Positions 1 to 7,534 of a DNA stretch of 47,161 nt are shown piece after piece (the stretch's first letter is position 1; the number at the start of each line of letters is the position of its first letter). The notes beneath the pieces were generated by a model. It worked only from the letters and a program-made list of their open reading frames with translations, did no database searches and was not told where the DNA came from. The stretch comes from JADJNW01 sp964517175 (GTDB lineage: Bacteria; Bacteroidota; Bacteroidia; Chitinophagales; Saprospiraceae): contig CAZFBU010000009.1 of NCBI GenBank assembly GCA_964517175.1, positions 1 to 47,161 of the forward strand. The letters are read 5' to 3'. The position numbers were made by a program, and so were the translations under genes.

Positions 1-361
1 GTTTTTCAATGAGTTCCTTGTAGCGGTTGGAATGATAGTAGCCGAACTCGTAGCACTTATCGGGCAGGGTTAGTAGTTTTCACGAACGCGCTGCCTGATT
101 TTTTTCGGGACTTTTCCAAACTGTTCACTGGCTTTAGCCGCCGCCCGCTTCACCCGTATTTAGCCATACGTGTGCGCTGCAAGTTATTGGTTTTGGTTGT
201 TTTTTTATGTCGGCGACTGAAGTCGCCGTTACTGTCTCGTGTTTTCATTTACAATAGCCTGACAGCTACGATTGGGAATAAAGCGAGTCGTTTTGTAGCT
301 TTGCTCATCTTTGCATAAAAAATTGAATCGAAAACAAAAAAATTACAATCCATAACAAACC
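1..361. other. Left-edge region without a supported gene
   Basis: No complete gene is visible here. On the minus strand two short coding-looking stretches lie in different frames: one (about 152 to 71) ends in KKIRQRVRENY and a stop, the other (about 81 to 1) contains LPDKCYEFGYYHSNRYKELI and runs off the left edge, but follows a stop without an ATG. This could be a decayed gene or chance. The 60 bases before metF are AT-rich, as Bacteroidota leaders usually are; CATCTTTG at about 308-315 differs by one base from the TAnnTTTG -7 consensus. Confidence 0.4.
211..228. repeat. Perfect 8-bp inverted repeat upstream of metF
   Basis: CGGCGACT and AGTCGCCG are exact reverse complements separated by two bases (GA). 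The GC-rich palindrome stands out in an AT-rich stretch and has no T-run, so it does not look like a terminator. It may be the end of a mobile or repetitive palindromic element, but no transposase is seen. Confidence 0.5.
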
Positions 362-1318
362 ATGAAGGTAACCGAGTATTTTGAAAAAGTAAATGGCAAG
401 ACTTTAATCTCATTTGAAGTGCTGCCGCCGCTAAAAGGGGGAGGGATTCAAGCAATTTTTGATTCACTGGATCCGCTGATGGAATTTAAACCGCCGTTTA
501 TTGATGTGACCTATCATCGTCAGGACTTTGCCTACAAACGCCGGGAAAGTGGATTCTACGAAAAAACGGCTATCCGCAAGCGCCCGGGTACGGTGGGTAT
601 TTGCGCAGCGATCATGCATCGCTACGGCGTAGATGCCGTGCCGCACCTGATTTGTGGCGGCTTCACCCAGGAAGATACGGAAAACGCCTTGATTGACCTT
701 AATTTCTTGAATATCAACAATGTACTGGCAATTCGCGGCGATGCCCGCAAGGTCGATGGTAAGTTCATTCCCGAGGAAAGCGGGCACACCTACGCGCTCG
801 ATCTCGTCAAGCAGATCGTCGATATGAACCAGGGTAAATATTTAGACCCGGACATTAAAGAAGCCGAAAAAACGGACTTTTGCATTGGGGTGGCAGGCTA
901 CCCGGAAAAGCACTTTGAAGCGCCGAACATTGACGTCGATCTGCAGTATGTCAAAGCTAAGGTGGATGCCGGTGCGGATTACATCGTGACCCAAATGTTT
1001 TTTGACAACAGCAAATTCTTCGAATTTGTGGACAAGTGCCGCGCCGTCGGCATTGATGTGCCCATTGTACCGGGGCTAAAGCCCATCACCAAGCGCTATC
1101 AGTTGAGTGCCATTCCGCGCCATTTTCACGTGAATCTGCCGGAAGAATTCGTAAAAGAGCTGATGAATGCGAAGGATATGGAAGCTTACAAAGAGGTGGG
1201 TATCGAGTGGTGCATCCACCAGTCGAAAGAGCTGAAGAAAAAAGGCGTGCCTTGTTTGCATTATTACACGATGGGGGATTCCAGCACGATTCGCAGAATA
1301 GCGGAATCGGTGTATTGA
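362..1318 (+). CDS. metF: Methylenetetrahydrofolate reductase
   Basis: A 318-residue protein of the usual bacterial MetF length. It reduces 5,10-methylene-THF to 5-methyl-THF with FAD and NAD(P)H, supplying methyl groups for methionine synthesis in the cytoplasm. Seen: the N-terminal SFEVLPP motif with the catalytic-type Glu (residue 19), the strand HLICGG, the IRGDARK segment and the YIVTQMFFD motif of the TIM barrel. The ATG at 362 follows an AT-rich leader, and no earlier in-frame start makes sense. The gene ends four bases before an assembly gap, so its downstream partner is the M14 peptidase only if nothing lies in the gap. The identification is firm. Confidence 0.95.
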   Translation: MKVTEYFEKVNGKTLISFEVLPPLKGGGIQAIFDSLDPLMEFKPPFIDVTYHRQDFAYKRRESGFYEKTAIRKRPGTVGICAAIMHRYGVDAVPHLICGGFTQEDTENALIDLNFLNINNVLAIRGDARKVDGKFIPEESGHTYALDLVKQIVDMNQGKYLDPDIKEAEKTDFCIGVAGYPEKHFEAPNIDVDLQYVKAKVDAGADYIVTQMFFDNSKFFEFVDKCRAVGIDVPIVPGLKPITKRYQLSAIPRHFHVNLPEEFVKELMNAKDMEAYKEVGIEWCIHQSKELKKKGVPCLHYYTMGDSSTIRRIAESVY

Positions 1319-1322
1319 TCAA

Positions 1323-1422
1323 NNNNNNNNNNNNNNNNNNNNNNNNNNNNNNNNNNNNNNNNNNNNNNNNNNNNNNNNNNNNNNNNNNNNNNNNNNNNNN
1401 NNNNNNNNNNNNNNNNNNNNNN
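1323..1422. other. Assembly gap (100 N)
   Basis: Exactly 100 N, the conventional filler for a scaffold join of unknown size. The M14 peptidase reading frame is already open at the first base after it, so the start, signal peptide and first zinc ligands of that protein are lost here. Confidence 0.99.
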
Positions 1423-3324
1423 ACGCAGGTGGAATCGCAGCAGCGACTGGAGGTTTATCACCAATGGATGCCCCACATCGCTGCCGATTTGCACGAGCAA
1501 AGCGTAAATGCGCCTTACTATTTTGCGCCGGCGGCGCAGCCTTTTCACAAATACATCACGCAGTGGCAGCGCACTTTTCAGGATGAAATTGGTCGCAACC
1601 ACGCCAAATATTTCGATGAAAACGGCTGGCTGTATTTTACGAAAGAAGTTTTTGATTTGCTCTATCCCAGCTACGGCGATACCTATCCGACGTACAATGG
1701 CGCCATCGGGATGACCTACGAGCAGGGCGGTAGCGGTCGTGCGGGCCGGGCCGTCGTCATGGAAACCGGCGATACGCTCACGCTCATGGATCGCGTGATG
1801 CACCACAAAACTACAGCGCTCTCTACGGTTGAAATCGCAGCAAAAAATGCACGACGGTTGGTCGATAACTTCAATGATTTCTTTGCAAAATCCCGCAATG
1901 CGGAGATTGGCAATTACAAAACTTTCGTCATCAAAGGCAACAACGAAGAAGCCCGCATCAAAGCGTTGACTCAGCTTTTAGATAAAAATAAAATCCAATA
2001 CGGCAAGGCTGGAAAATCGGGCTCGCTGCGTGCATTTGATTACCAAACCGGCGAGCAGAAAAACATCAAAGTAGAATCGAACGACCTGATTATCAGCGCT
2101 TACCAGCCAAAATCCGTGCTCGCGCAAATTCTCTTTGAGCCGGAAACCGAACTCGTGGATTCATTGACTTATGACATCACCGCCTGGTCGTTGCCGTATG
2201 CCTACGGACTGGAGACTTATGCTTCCAAAGACCGGTTCGATGCCGGCGGCGATTACGAATTCCGCAATTACAGCAACAACCTGAGCACCGTAAGCAATCC
2301 GTATGCATTTGTTGCCCGCTGGAAGTCAATGGACAATGCGCGCTTCCTGGCGGACGTACTGCGCAAGGGCGTGAAGGTGCGCTACGCAACCGAGCCATTC
2401 CGCATAAACGGGCAGCCGTACGAGCGCGGCACGCTGGTGATCACCAGAGCGGATAACCGAAAAATGGCTGGTTTTGAGGATGTTGTAGCAAAATCTGCTT
2501 TGCAGCATAAGCAGGACATCCGGGCGGTGCGCACCGGCTACATGGACAGCGGCAAGGACTTTGGCTCCAGCGATTACGTTTTCCTTCAGGCGCCTAAAAT
2601 TGCGGTGCTCGGCGGCGAGGGCACGTTTTCCAATTCCTTCGGTCAGGTGTGGTACTATTTCGAACAGGATTTGAAATACCCGCTGACCGTTGTACCTGCT
2701 GGAGATTTGTCCCGTCTGAATCTCGATGATTACAACGTGCTGGTCATGTCGGAAGGTTTTTACAACCTGAATGGCAGCACCCTGGATAAATTGAACGATT
2801 GGGTTCGCGGTGGCGGCCGATTGATCGCGGTGGGGGCGGCTGTGCGTTCCTTGCAGGATAAAAGCGGCTTCGCGCTCACGCGTTATGCCGATGATGCCGA
2901 CAAGAGCGCCGACGAAAAAGAAGCCAGGCAAGAAGAACTGGATAGTCGCTTCGACAGCTACGCCGGGCAGGCGCGGCGCAGCATCAGCGAAGATATACCG
3001 GGCGCCATTTTCAAACTCAAAATGGATCATACCCACCCGCTGGGCTTTGGGCTGGGCGATTATTATTTCACCCTGAAAACCGGTGCTACGAGCTATCAGC
3101 CGTTGAAAGATGCCTGGAATGTCGGCACGATCGGCGACGATCCGATGTACACTGGCTTCGTCGGCAGCAAAGCGCTGGAAGAAGTGAAAAATTCCGTCGT
3201 TTTCGCCGTCGAAAATAAAGGGCGCGGTAGTGTGACTTACCTCGTGGACAATCCGCTGTTCCGTTCCTTCTGGGAAAATGGTAAGTTCCTTTTCAGCAAT
3301 GCCGTTTTCTTTGTCGGGCAGTAA
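1423..3324 (+). CDS. M14-family zinc carboxypeptidase, C-terminal part
   Basis: About 633 residues are visible; the N-terminus is in the preceding gap. The family cleaves C-terminal residues from peptides and is normally exported. The visible part holds the second half of the catalytic domain: ADLHEQ, probably carrying the third zinc ligand His, and GMTYEQGG, which fits the catalytic Glu position. After about residue 380 of the visible part comes a glutamine-amidotransferase-like fold (VLGGEGTF, then NVLVMSEGFYN and WVRGGGRLIAVG), which large Bacteroidota M14 proteins often carry. The HxxE zinc motif and signal peptide cannot be checked. A strong hairpin just after the stop ends transcription. 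Confidence 0.85.
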   Translation, partial: TQVESQQRLEVYHQWMPHIAADLHEQSVNAPYYFAPAAQPFHKYITQWQRTFQDEIGRNHAKYFDENGWLYFTKEVFDLLYPSYGDTYPTYNGAIGMTYEQGGSGRAGRAVVMETGDTLTLMDRVMHHKTTALSTVEIAAKNARRLVDNFNDFFAKSRNAEIGNYKTFVIKGNNEEARIKALTQLLDKNKIQYGKAGKSGSLRAFDYQTGEQKNIKVESNDLIISAYQPKSVLAQILFEPETELVDSLTYDITAWSLPYAYGLETYASKDRFDAGGDYEFRNYSNNLSTVSNPYAFVARWKSMDNARFLADVLRKGVKVRYATEPFRINGQPYERGTLVITRADNRKMAGFEDVVAKSALQHKQDIRAVRTGYMDSGKDFGSSDYVFLQAPKIAVLGGEGTFSNSFGQVWYYFEQDLKYPLTVVPAGDLSRLNLDDYNVLVMSEGFYNLNGSTLDKLNDWVRGGGRLIAVGAAVRSLQDKSGFALTRYADDADKSADEKEARQEELDSRFDSYAGQARRSISEDIPGAIFKLKMDHTHPLGFGLGDYYFTLKTGATSYQPLKDAWNVGTIGDDPMYTGFVGSKALEEVKNSVVFAVENKGRGSVTYLVDNPLFRSFWENGKFLFSNAVFFVGQ

Positions 3325-3330
3325 GCCAGC

Positions 3331-3364
3331 ATTTGTCCTGCGGGAAACCTTCCGCAGGACAAAT
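3331..3364 (+). terminator. Hairpin terminator after the M14 peptidase
   Basis: A perfect 13-bp stem (ATTTGTCCTGCGG with CCGCAGGACAAAT) around an 8-base loop starts 7 bases after the stop codon. There is no T-run after it, so it may act as an RNA-stabilising 3' hairpin as much as a terminator. Confidence 0.65.
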
Positions 3365-3404
3365 CCCCCACCACCCACCACCCATGACCTATCACCCATT
3401 AACA

Positions 3405-3462
3405 CATCCCCTAATCCCCCATCACCTATCACCTACGAGCCATCCCCTAATCCCCCATCACC
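3405..3462. repeat. Direct repeat in C-rich intergenic sequence
   Basis: The 22-base sequence starting CATCCCCTAATCCCCC occurs at 3405-3426 and again at 3441-3462, inside a C/A/T-rich low-complexity stretch (about 3365-3480) made of CCCATCACC-like words. It has no coding potential and looks like slippage-generated simple repeat. Confidence 0.7.
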
Positions 3463-3567
3463 CAATTTTGTCACCCATCAGAACAAAAATTCTGCGGAAG
3501 ATTTTGCCCAACTTCACTTTAACAACTAACTTGCCCCGGTTTGTTACCTGTTTTTAGTCAAAAAAAT

Positions 3568-3610
3568 CTATATTTCGCAACCGGAAACGCCAGCTTTCCG
3601 CAAAATATAG
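3568..3610 (+). promoter_or_regulatory. Large hairpin in the leader of the PorP-like gene
   Basis: CTATATTTCGC (3568-3578) pairs with GCAAAATATAG (3600-3610) with one mismatch, and inside it GGAAA (3583-3587) pairs with TTTCC (3595-3599). The left arm contains TATATTTC, one base from the -7 consensus TAnnTTTG, so the dyad may sit on the promoter or, if transcription starts upstream, form a leader hairpin 70 bases before the start codon. Confidence 0.45.
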
Positions 3611-3679
3611 CATCTGGCAACCAAAAACAACCAACATCAAAATCAGTCACCCTTTTGAAAACAAGACAAAACAGTACGC

Positions 3680-4741
3680 ATGAAATTGAACAGACTTTTA
3701 CTCTTAGGGGCTTTCGTCATTTTCTTCGGAACACTACGAGCGCAGGATATCCACTTCTCGCTCTTTGATATGTCACCCCTCACGCTCAATCCCGCGCTGA
3801 CGGGGGCGTACGAGGGCACGGCGCGCGTGGGCGGTATCTATCGCGACCAGTGGGCAAGCTTCCTGCCCAATCAGTTTACCACTCCTTCCTTTTTTATTGA
3901 TGCGCCCATCATTCGTGGCTTCCGCAAAACGGATTGGGTGGGCATCGGTATGCTGACGGTGAACGACCAGGCCGGTACTGCCAAGCTGAAAACAACGCAG
4001 AATATGCTTTCGGCTTCCTACCATTTTGCACTCACCAAAGATGCAAAAACCATGCTGACACTAGGCGTACAAGGCGGTAGCGTGCAGCGAAGCCTCGATC
4101 TGCAGGCACAGGGGCTGCTATTCGGTGATGAATCCGAACTGGTAGGCGGGCAACCCGGTGCCAGTGAAGACCGCAGCATTCCCAACGAAACAAGTTTTTT
4201 CGACTTTGGCGTCGGCTTGATGCTGCGCACGCAGTTGGATAATCAATCCAGCCTGGATGCAGGGCTCGCATTCGGTCACATTACGCAGCCAAAATATGGT
4301 TTCATCACCTCAGCTATTCCCGGTGAAGATGGTGATGCAGAACGACGCCCGATGACCATAACAGCACACGCCAAATACCAAACGCAGCTAACCGACAAGT
4401 GGAGCATCGCCCCAACAGTAATGCTGCGCAATTCGGGGGGCGCTACGGCCATCAACCTGCAAGCCTGGGGCAGCTACCTACTGAAAGAAGACAATCCGGT
4501 GGAGGATCAGCCGGAGGTGAAGCTCAATTTCGGTGCAGGCTACCGCTTCGGCGATGCCGCGCAGGCACTGCTGGGCATGGACTACGGACCACTGCGCGTA
4601 GCCCTGAGCTACGATGTGAATGTATCTTCCCTGAGTGAGGTAAGCAATTTTCAGGGCGGTTTCGAGGTAGCAGCCTGGTATGTATTCAAAATTTACAAAA
4701 AGCCGAATACTGACCCGAGCATACTGTGTCCGCATTTTTAG
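3680..4741 (+). CDS. PorP/SprF-family type IX secretion outer-membrane protein
   Basis: A 353-residue protein starting with a clear signal peptide (basic MKLNR, then a hydrophobic stretch ending LRAQ). The mature N-terminus QDIHFSLFDMSPLTLNPALTG matches the PorP/SprF signature (FS.....P..LNPA.TG), followed by RVGGIYRDQWAS and alternating beta-strand segments of an outer-membrane barrel. PorP/SprF proteins attach T9SS components or cargo at the outer membrane; Bacteroidota carry many paralogs, so which one this is cannot be told. It lies 111 bases upstream of a PorE-like OmpA protein in the same direction, a common pairing. The family assignment is firm; the exact partner is inferred. Confidence 0.9.
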   Translation: MKLNRLLLLGAFVIFFGTLRAQDIHFSLFDMSPLTLNPALTGAYEGTARVGGIYRDQWASFLPNQFTTPSFFIDAPIIRGFRKTDWVGIGMLTVNDQAGTAKLKTTQNMLSASYHFALTKDAKTMLTLGVQGGSVQRSLDLQAQGLLFGDESELVGGQPGASEDRSIPNETSFFDFGVGLMLRTQLDNQSSLDAGLAFGHITQPKYGFITSAIPGEDGDAERRPMTITAHAKYQTQLTDKWSIAPTVMLRNSGGATAINLQAWGSYLLKEDNPVEDQPEVKLNFGAGYRFGDAAQALLGMDYGPLRVALSYDVNVSSLSEVSNFQGGFEVAAWYVFKIYKKPNTDPSILCPHF

Positions 4742-4852
4742 TTTAACAAAATTTTAGAAAAATCTATCGACGGTTTGCGCGTACAAAACTCTTTTTTGAA
4801 CGTTTGACAAGTTGAAATAATGAACCTTAAAAAGGGGCTTAATATAAAGATT

Positions 4853-7375
4853 ATGAAACGATTACTTACCCTGGCAATACTGATGATCGTCGGCATGAGC
4901 GTAGCAACGGCACAGCCACTGCGCAGTGCGGCTTATGATGTGTTGCTGCAAGCAGCCGAAGAACAATATCAAAAAAAAGATTACTACGGAGCGCTTCAAA
5001 AATATGACGAAGCCTACGAAGAGAAACAGGATCGCGCGCTGCTGCCGATGATTGCCGACCTGAGCTATCGCATCCGCGATTATCGCAAAGCCGAGCGCAC
5101 CTATCGCTCTCTCTTGCGACGAGCGGACGAAGGCGAGCTTTCCGAGTATCGCTACCAGTACGGACGGGTGCTGAAGATGAATGAAAAGTACCCCGAAGCC
5201 GTGCTGGAACTCGAAGATTTCCTGAAACATACCACCAGCGATTCGCTGCGCATACTGGCGCAAAATGAGATTGCAGGCGCTGAAATGGCGATGAATACCC
5301 CTCCGCCCACCAAAAAAGTGAATATGGAAAGCGCCGGCAGAAAAGTGAATACGCGCTTCTCGGAATACTCGCCCGTGTTTGCCCGCGACGAAAACACCAT
5401 GTATTTCGTCAGCTTTGATACCGATGATGTCATCGTGGTAAAAGAAGACTCCAAAGACCACTACGCGAAGATCGTCATGTCGAAAAAAGATAGCCGGGAC
5501 GAATGGGACAAGCCACAAGCGCTCGATACCAAAGTGAACCGCCCGGAGTACCACATGGCCAACGTGAGTATCGCACCTGACGGCAACCGCATGTTTCTCA
5601 CCCAGGCGCAACTGGAGGGCAACACCATGAGTGCGGGCAAAATTTACTACAGCGTGGGCGGCGATGGTGCCTGGAAAGCAGCCCAGGAAGTGGAAGGCAT
5701 CAACAGCGATGATTATGTTAACAAACAGCCAGCCGCCGGCGAACTGTTCGGCCGCGAAGTACTCTTTTTCGCTTCCAATATGCCGGGGGGCTACGGTGGC
5801 TTTGATCTCTACTACGCACCGCTGGAAAGCGAAGGTAAATATGGCGACGCCGTGAATCTCGGACCAAAAATTAACACGCCGGGCGACGAAGAAACGCCGT
5901 TCTACTTTGATGGTACCCTCTACTTCGCATCCACCGGGCATCCCGGATTTGGCGGCTTCGACGTTTTTTACACCCTGTGGGATGGCACCTCCTGGAGCGA
6001 CCCCACCAACATGGGCAATGCCTACAACTCCAGCGTGGACGACTACTCTTTTGCGCTCGACAGCGAAGGCTATCGCGGCTTTCTCACCTCCAACCGCGAG
6101 GGCGGCCGCTCTGCCGTAAGCCGCACCTGCTGCGACGACATTTACACCTTCACGGTACCCAAACTCTCGGTGGATTTGGTGGTCGGATTATTCACCGAAG
6201 ACCGCAAAGCGCTGATCGGCGGCACCACGCAGTTGTCCGTAATGACCAATGACGTGATCGGCGAAACCAATTCGCAAACCAGCGAACGCGGCAACCGCTT
6301 TGGCTTTGAACTGGGCGTGGATATGCCTTACCGAATCATTGCCACGCACCCCGATTACTACCCGGATACCATTGATTTTAATACCAACGGCGTAAAAGAA
6401 TCCAAGACATTCGAGGAGCGGTTCTACCTGAAAGCCAAGCCATTGCCTCCGCCGGAACCGGAGTTTGACACGCTGGTGACCGAGCAGGCGATTGTGCTGG
6501 AAAATATCTTGTATGATTTTGATGATGATCGCATTCGCGAGGAAGCGGAAAGTGATCTGCAGGTCGTGTTTGAATTGATGACCGAATATCCGGATATGAA
6601 GATTGAGTTGAGTTCGCATACGGACAATCGCGGTAATGATCGCTACAACGAAGATTTGTCGCAGCGCCGCGCGGAGTCGGCCCGCCGTTGGCTGGTGCGC
6701 CAGGGCATCAACCGGGATCGCATCGTGGCAAAAGGCTACGGCGAAAACCAACCGCAAACCGTGAGCGCCAACGTAGCCGCCAAGCATGATTTCCTGAACG
6801 AAGGGGATGTGATGACGCCGGAGTTTATCACAAATTTACCAGGCGAAGAGCAGCAGGAAATTGCTCACGAGCTAAATCGCCGCACTGAGTTCAAGATCAC
6901 GGAAGGCCCAACCAGCATCGTCATCAAGCGTACGCGCCTGCGCAAGAAAGATGCCAATGACCGAAATAGCCTTATTCGTATCGAACAAGATACCTTCAAA
7001 ATCAGCGAGATGTCCACGCTTTATGGCCGAACGGACCTGACCGGCATTCCAGTCATGGATTTTGGCGCGCAGCGTTCCGTAGATTTTGGCGTGGTGAAAA
7101 AAGGCGAAAAGCGCGAGCACGTTTTTGAATTCGTCAACCAGGGCGATGTACCGCTGCTGATGGAGTTCATTGATGCCTGCACCTGTACGACCGTCGAATG
7201 GTCGGAAGAGCCCGTTGAGCCGGGAGCCAAAGGTAAGATCAAAATTATCTTTGACAGCACCGAAAAAGAAGAAGCGGAAACCATTGGCGTTACGATTTTT
7301 CTGAAAAATACCGTGCCGGATTCCGGTGATTCTATTATCGAAATGCTGGAATACAAGTTTGATATCAAAAAATAA
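4853..7375 (+). CDS. PorE-like OmpA-family protein with TPR, PD40 and C-terminal DUF1573
   Basis: An 840-residue exported protein. I place the start at 4853 (MKRLLTLAIL..., signal peptide ending ATAQ) rather than the in-frame ATG at 4820, which would put eleven polar residues before the signal. Domains in order: TPR-like helices (about 20-150), PD40/WD40-like beta-propeller repeats (about 165-400; ending with GHPGFGGFDVFY), a carboxypeptidase-regulatory-like beta domain (about 430-530), an OmpA peptidoglycan-binding domain (about 545-690; SSHTDNRGND, LSQRRAESAR, NRRTEF), then a DUF1573 domain (about 735-840; FGVVKKGE, DACTCTT). The first four match PorE, which ties the T9SS to peptidoglycan; the DUF1573 tail is an addition. 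It follows a PorP-like gene, supporting a T9SS role. Confidence 0.88.
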   Translation: MKRLLTLAILMIVGMSVATAQPLRSAAYDVLLQAAEEQYQKKDYYGALQKYDEAYEEKQDRALLPMIADLSYRIRDYRKAERTYRSLLRRADEGELSEYRYQYGRVLKMNEKYPEAVLELEDFLKHTTSDSLRILAQNEIAGAEMAMNTPPPTKKVNMESAGRKVNTRFSEYSPVFARDENTMYFVSFDTDDVIVVKEDSKDHYAKIVMSKKDSRDEWDKPQALDTKVNRPEYHMANVSIAPDGNRMFLTQAQLEGNTMSAGKIYYSVGGDGAWKAAQEVEGINSDDYVNKQPAAGELFGREVLFFASNMPGGYGGFDLYYAPLESEGKYGDAVNLGPKINTPGDEETPFYFDGTLYFASTGHPGFGGFDVFYTLWDGTSWSDPTNMGNAYNSSVDDYSFALDSEGYRGFLTSNREGGRSAVSRTCCDDIYTFTVPKLSVDLVVGLFTEDRKALIGGTTQLSVMTNDVIGETNSQTSERGNRFGFELGVDMPYRIIATHPDYYPDTIDFNTNGVKESKTFEERFYLKAKPLPPPEPEFDTLVTEQAIVLENILYDFDDDRIREEAESDLQVVFELMTEYPDMKIELSSHTDNRGNDRYNEDLSQRRAESARRWLVRQGINRDRIVAKGYGENQPQTVSANVAAKHDFLNEGDVMTPEFITNLPGEEQQEIAHELNRRTEFKITEGPTSIVIKRTRLRKKDANDRNSLIRIEQDTFKISEMSTLYGRTDLTGIPVMDFGAQRSVDFGVVKKGEKREHVFEFVNQGDVPLLMEFIDACTCTTVEWSEEPVEPGAKGKIKIIFDSTEKEEAETIGVTIFLKNTVPDSGDSIIEMLEYKFDIKK

Positions 7376-7437
7376 AGAGCGTATCAACGGATTGTTTTTG
7401 TGTCTGAAATCCGAATGATTTTCAACATTTGCAAAAC

Positions 7438-7487
7438 AAAAAGCCCGGACAGATTCAGTTGAAAAAAGTGAATCTGCCCGGGTTTTT
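7438..7487. terminator. Bidirectional terminator between convergent genes
   Basis: AAAAAGCCCGGACAGATTCA (7438-7457) pairs with the segment 7469-7487 (TGAATCTGCCCGGGTTTTT) with one bulged G and one mismatch around an 11-base loop. The A-run and T-run flanks let it act on both strands, between the PorE-like gene (plus) and the protease gene (minus). Confidence 0.9.
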
Positions 7488-7534
7488 CATGTAATGCTTT
7501 TACAACAACAGCGCCTGCTGAGCGGGCATGCTGT

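Noticed and set aside
2326..3432. Minus-strand ORF of 368 codons opposite the M14 peptidase
   Set aside because: No start context or motif; the plus frame continues a recognised protein.
4820..4852. Upstream ATG as start of the PorE-like protein
   Set aside because: It would place eleven polar residues before a clear signal peptide.
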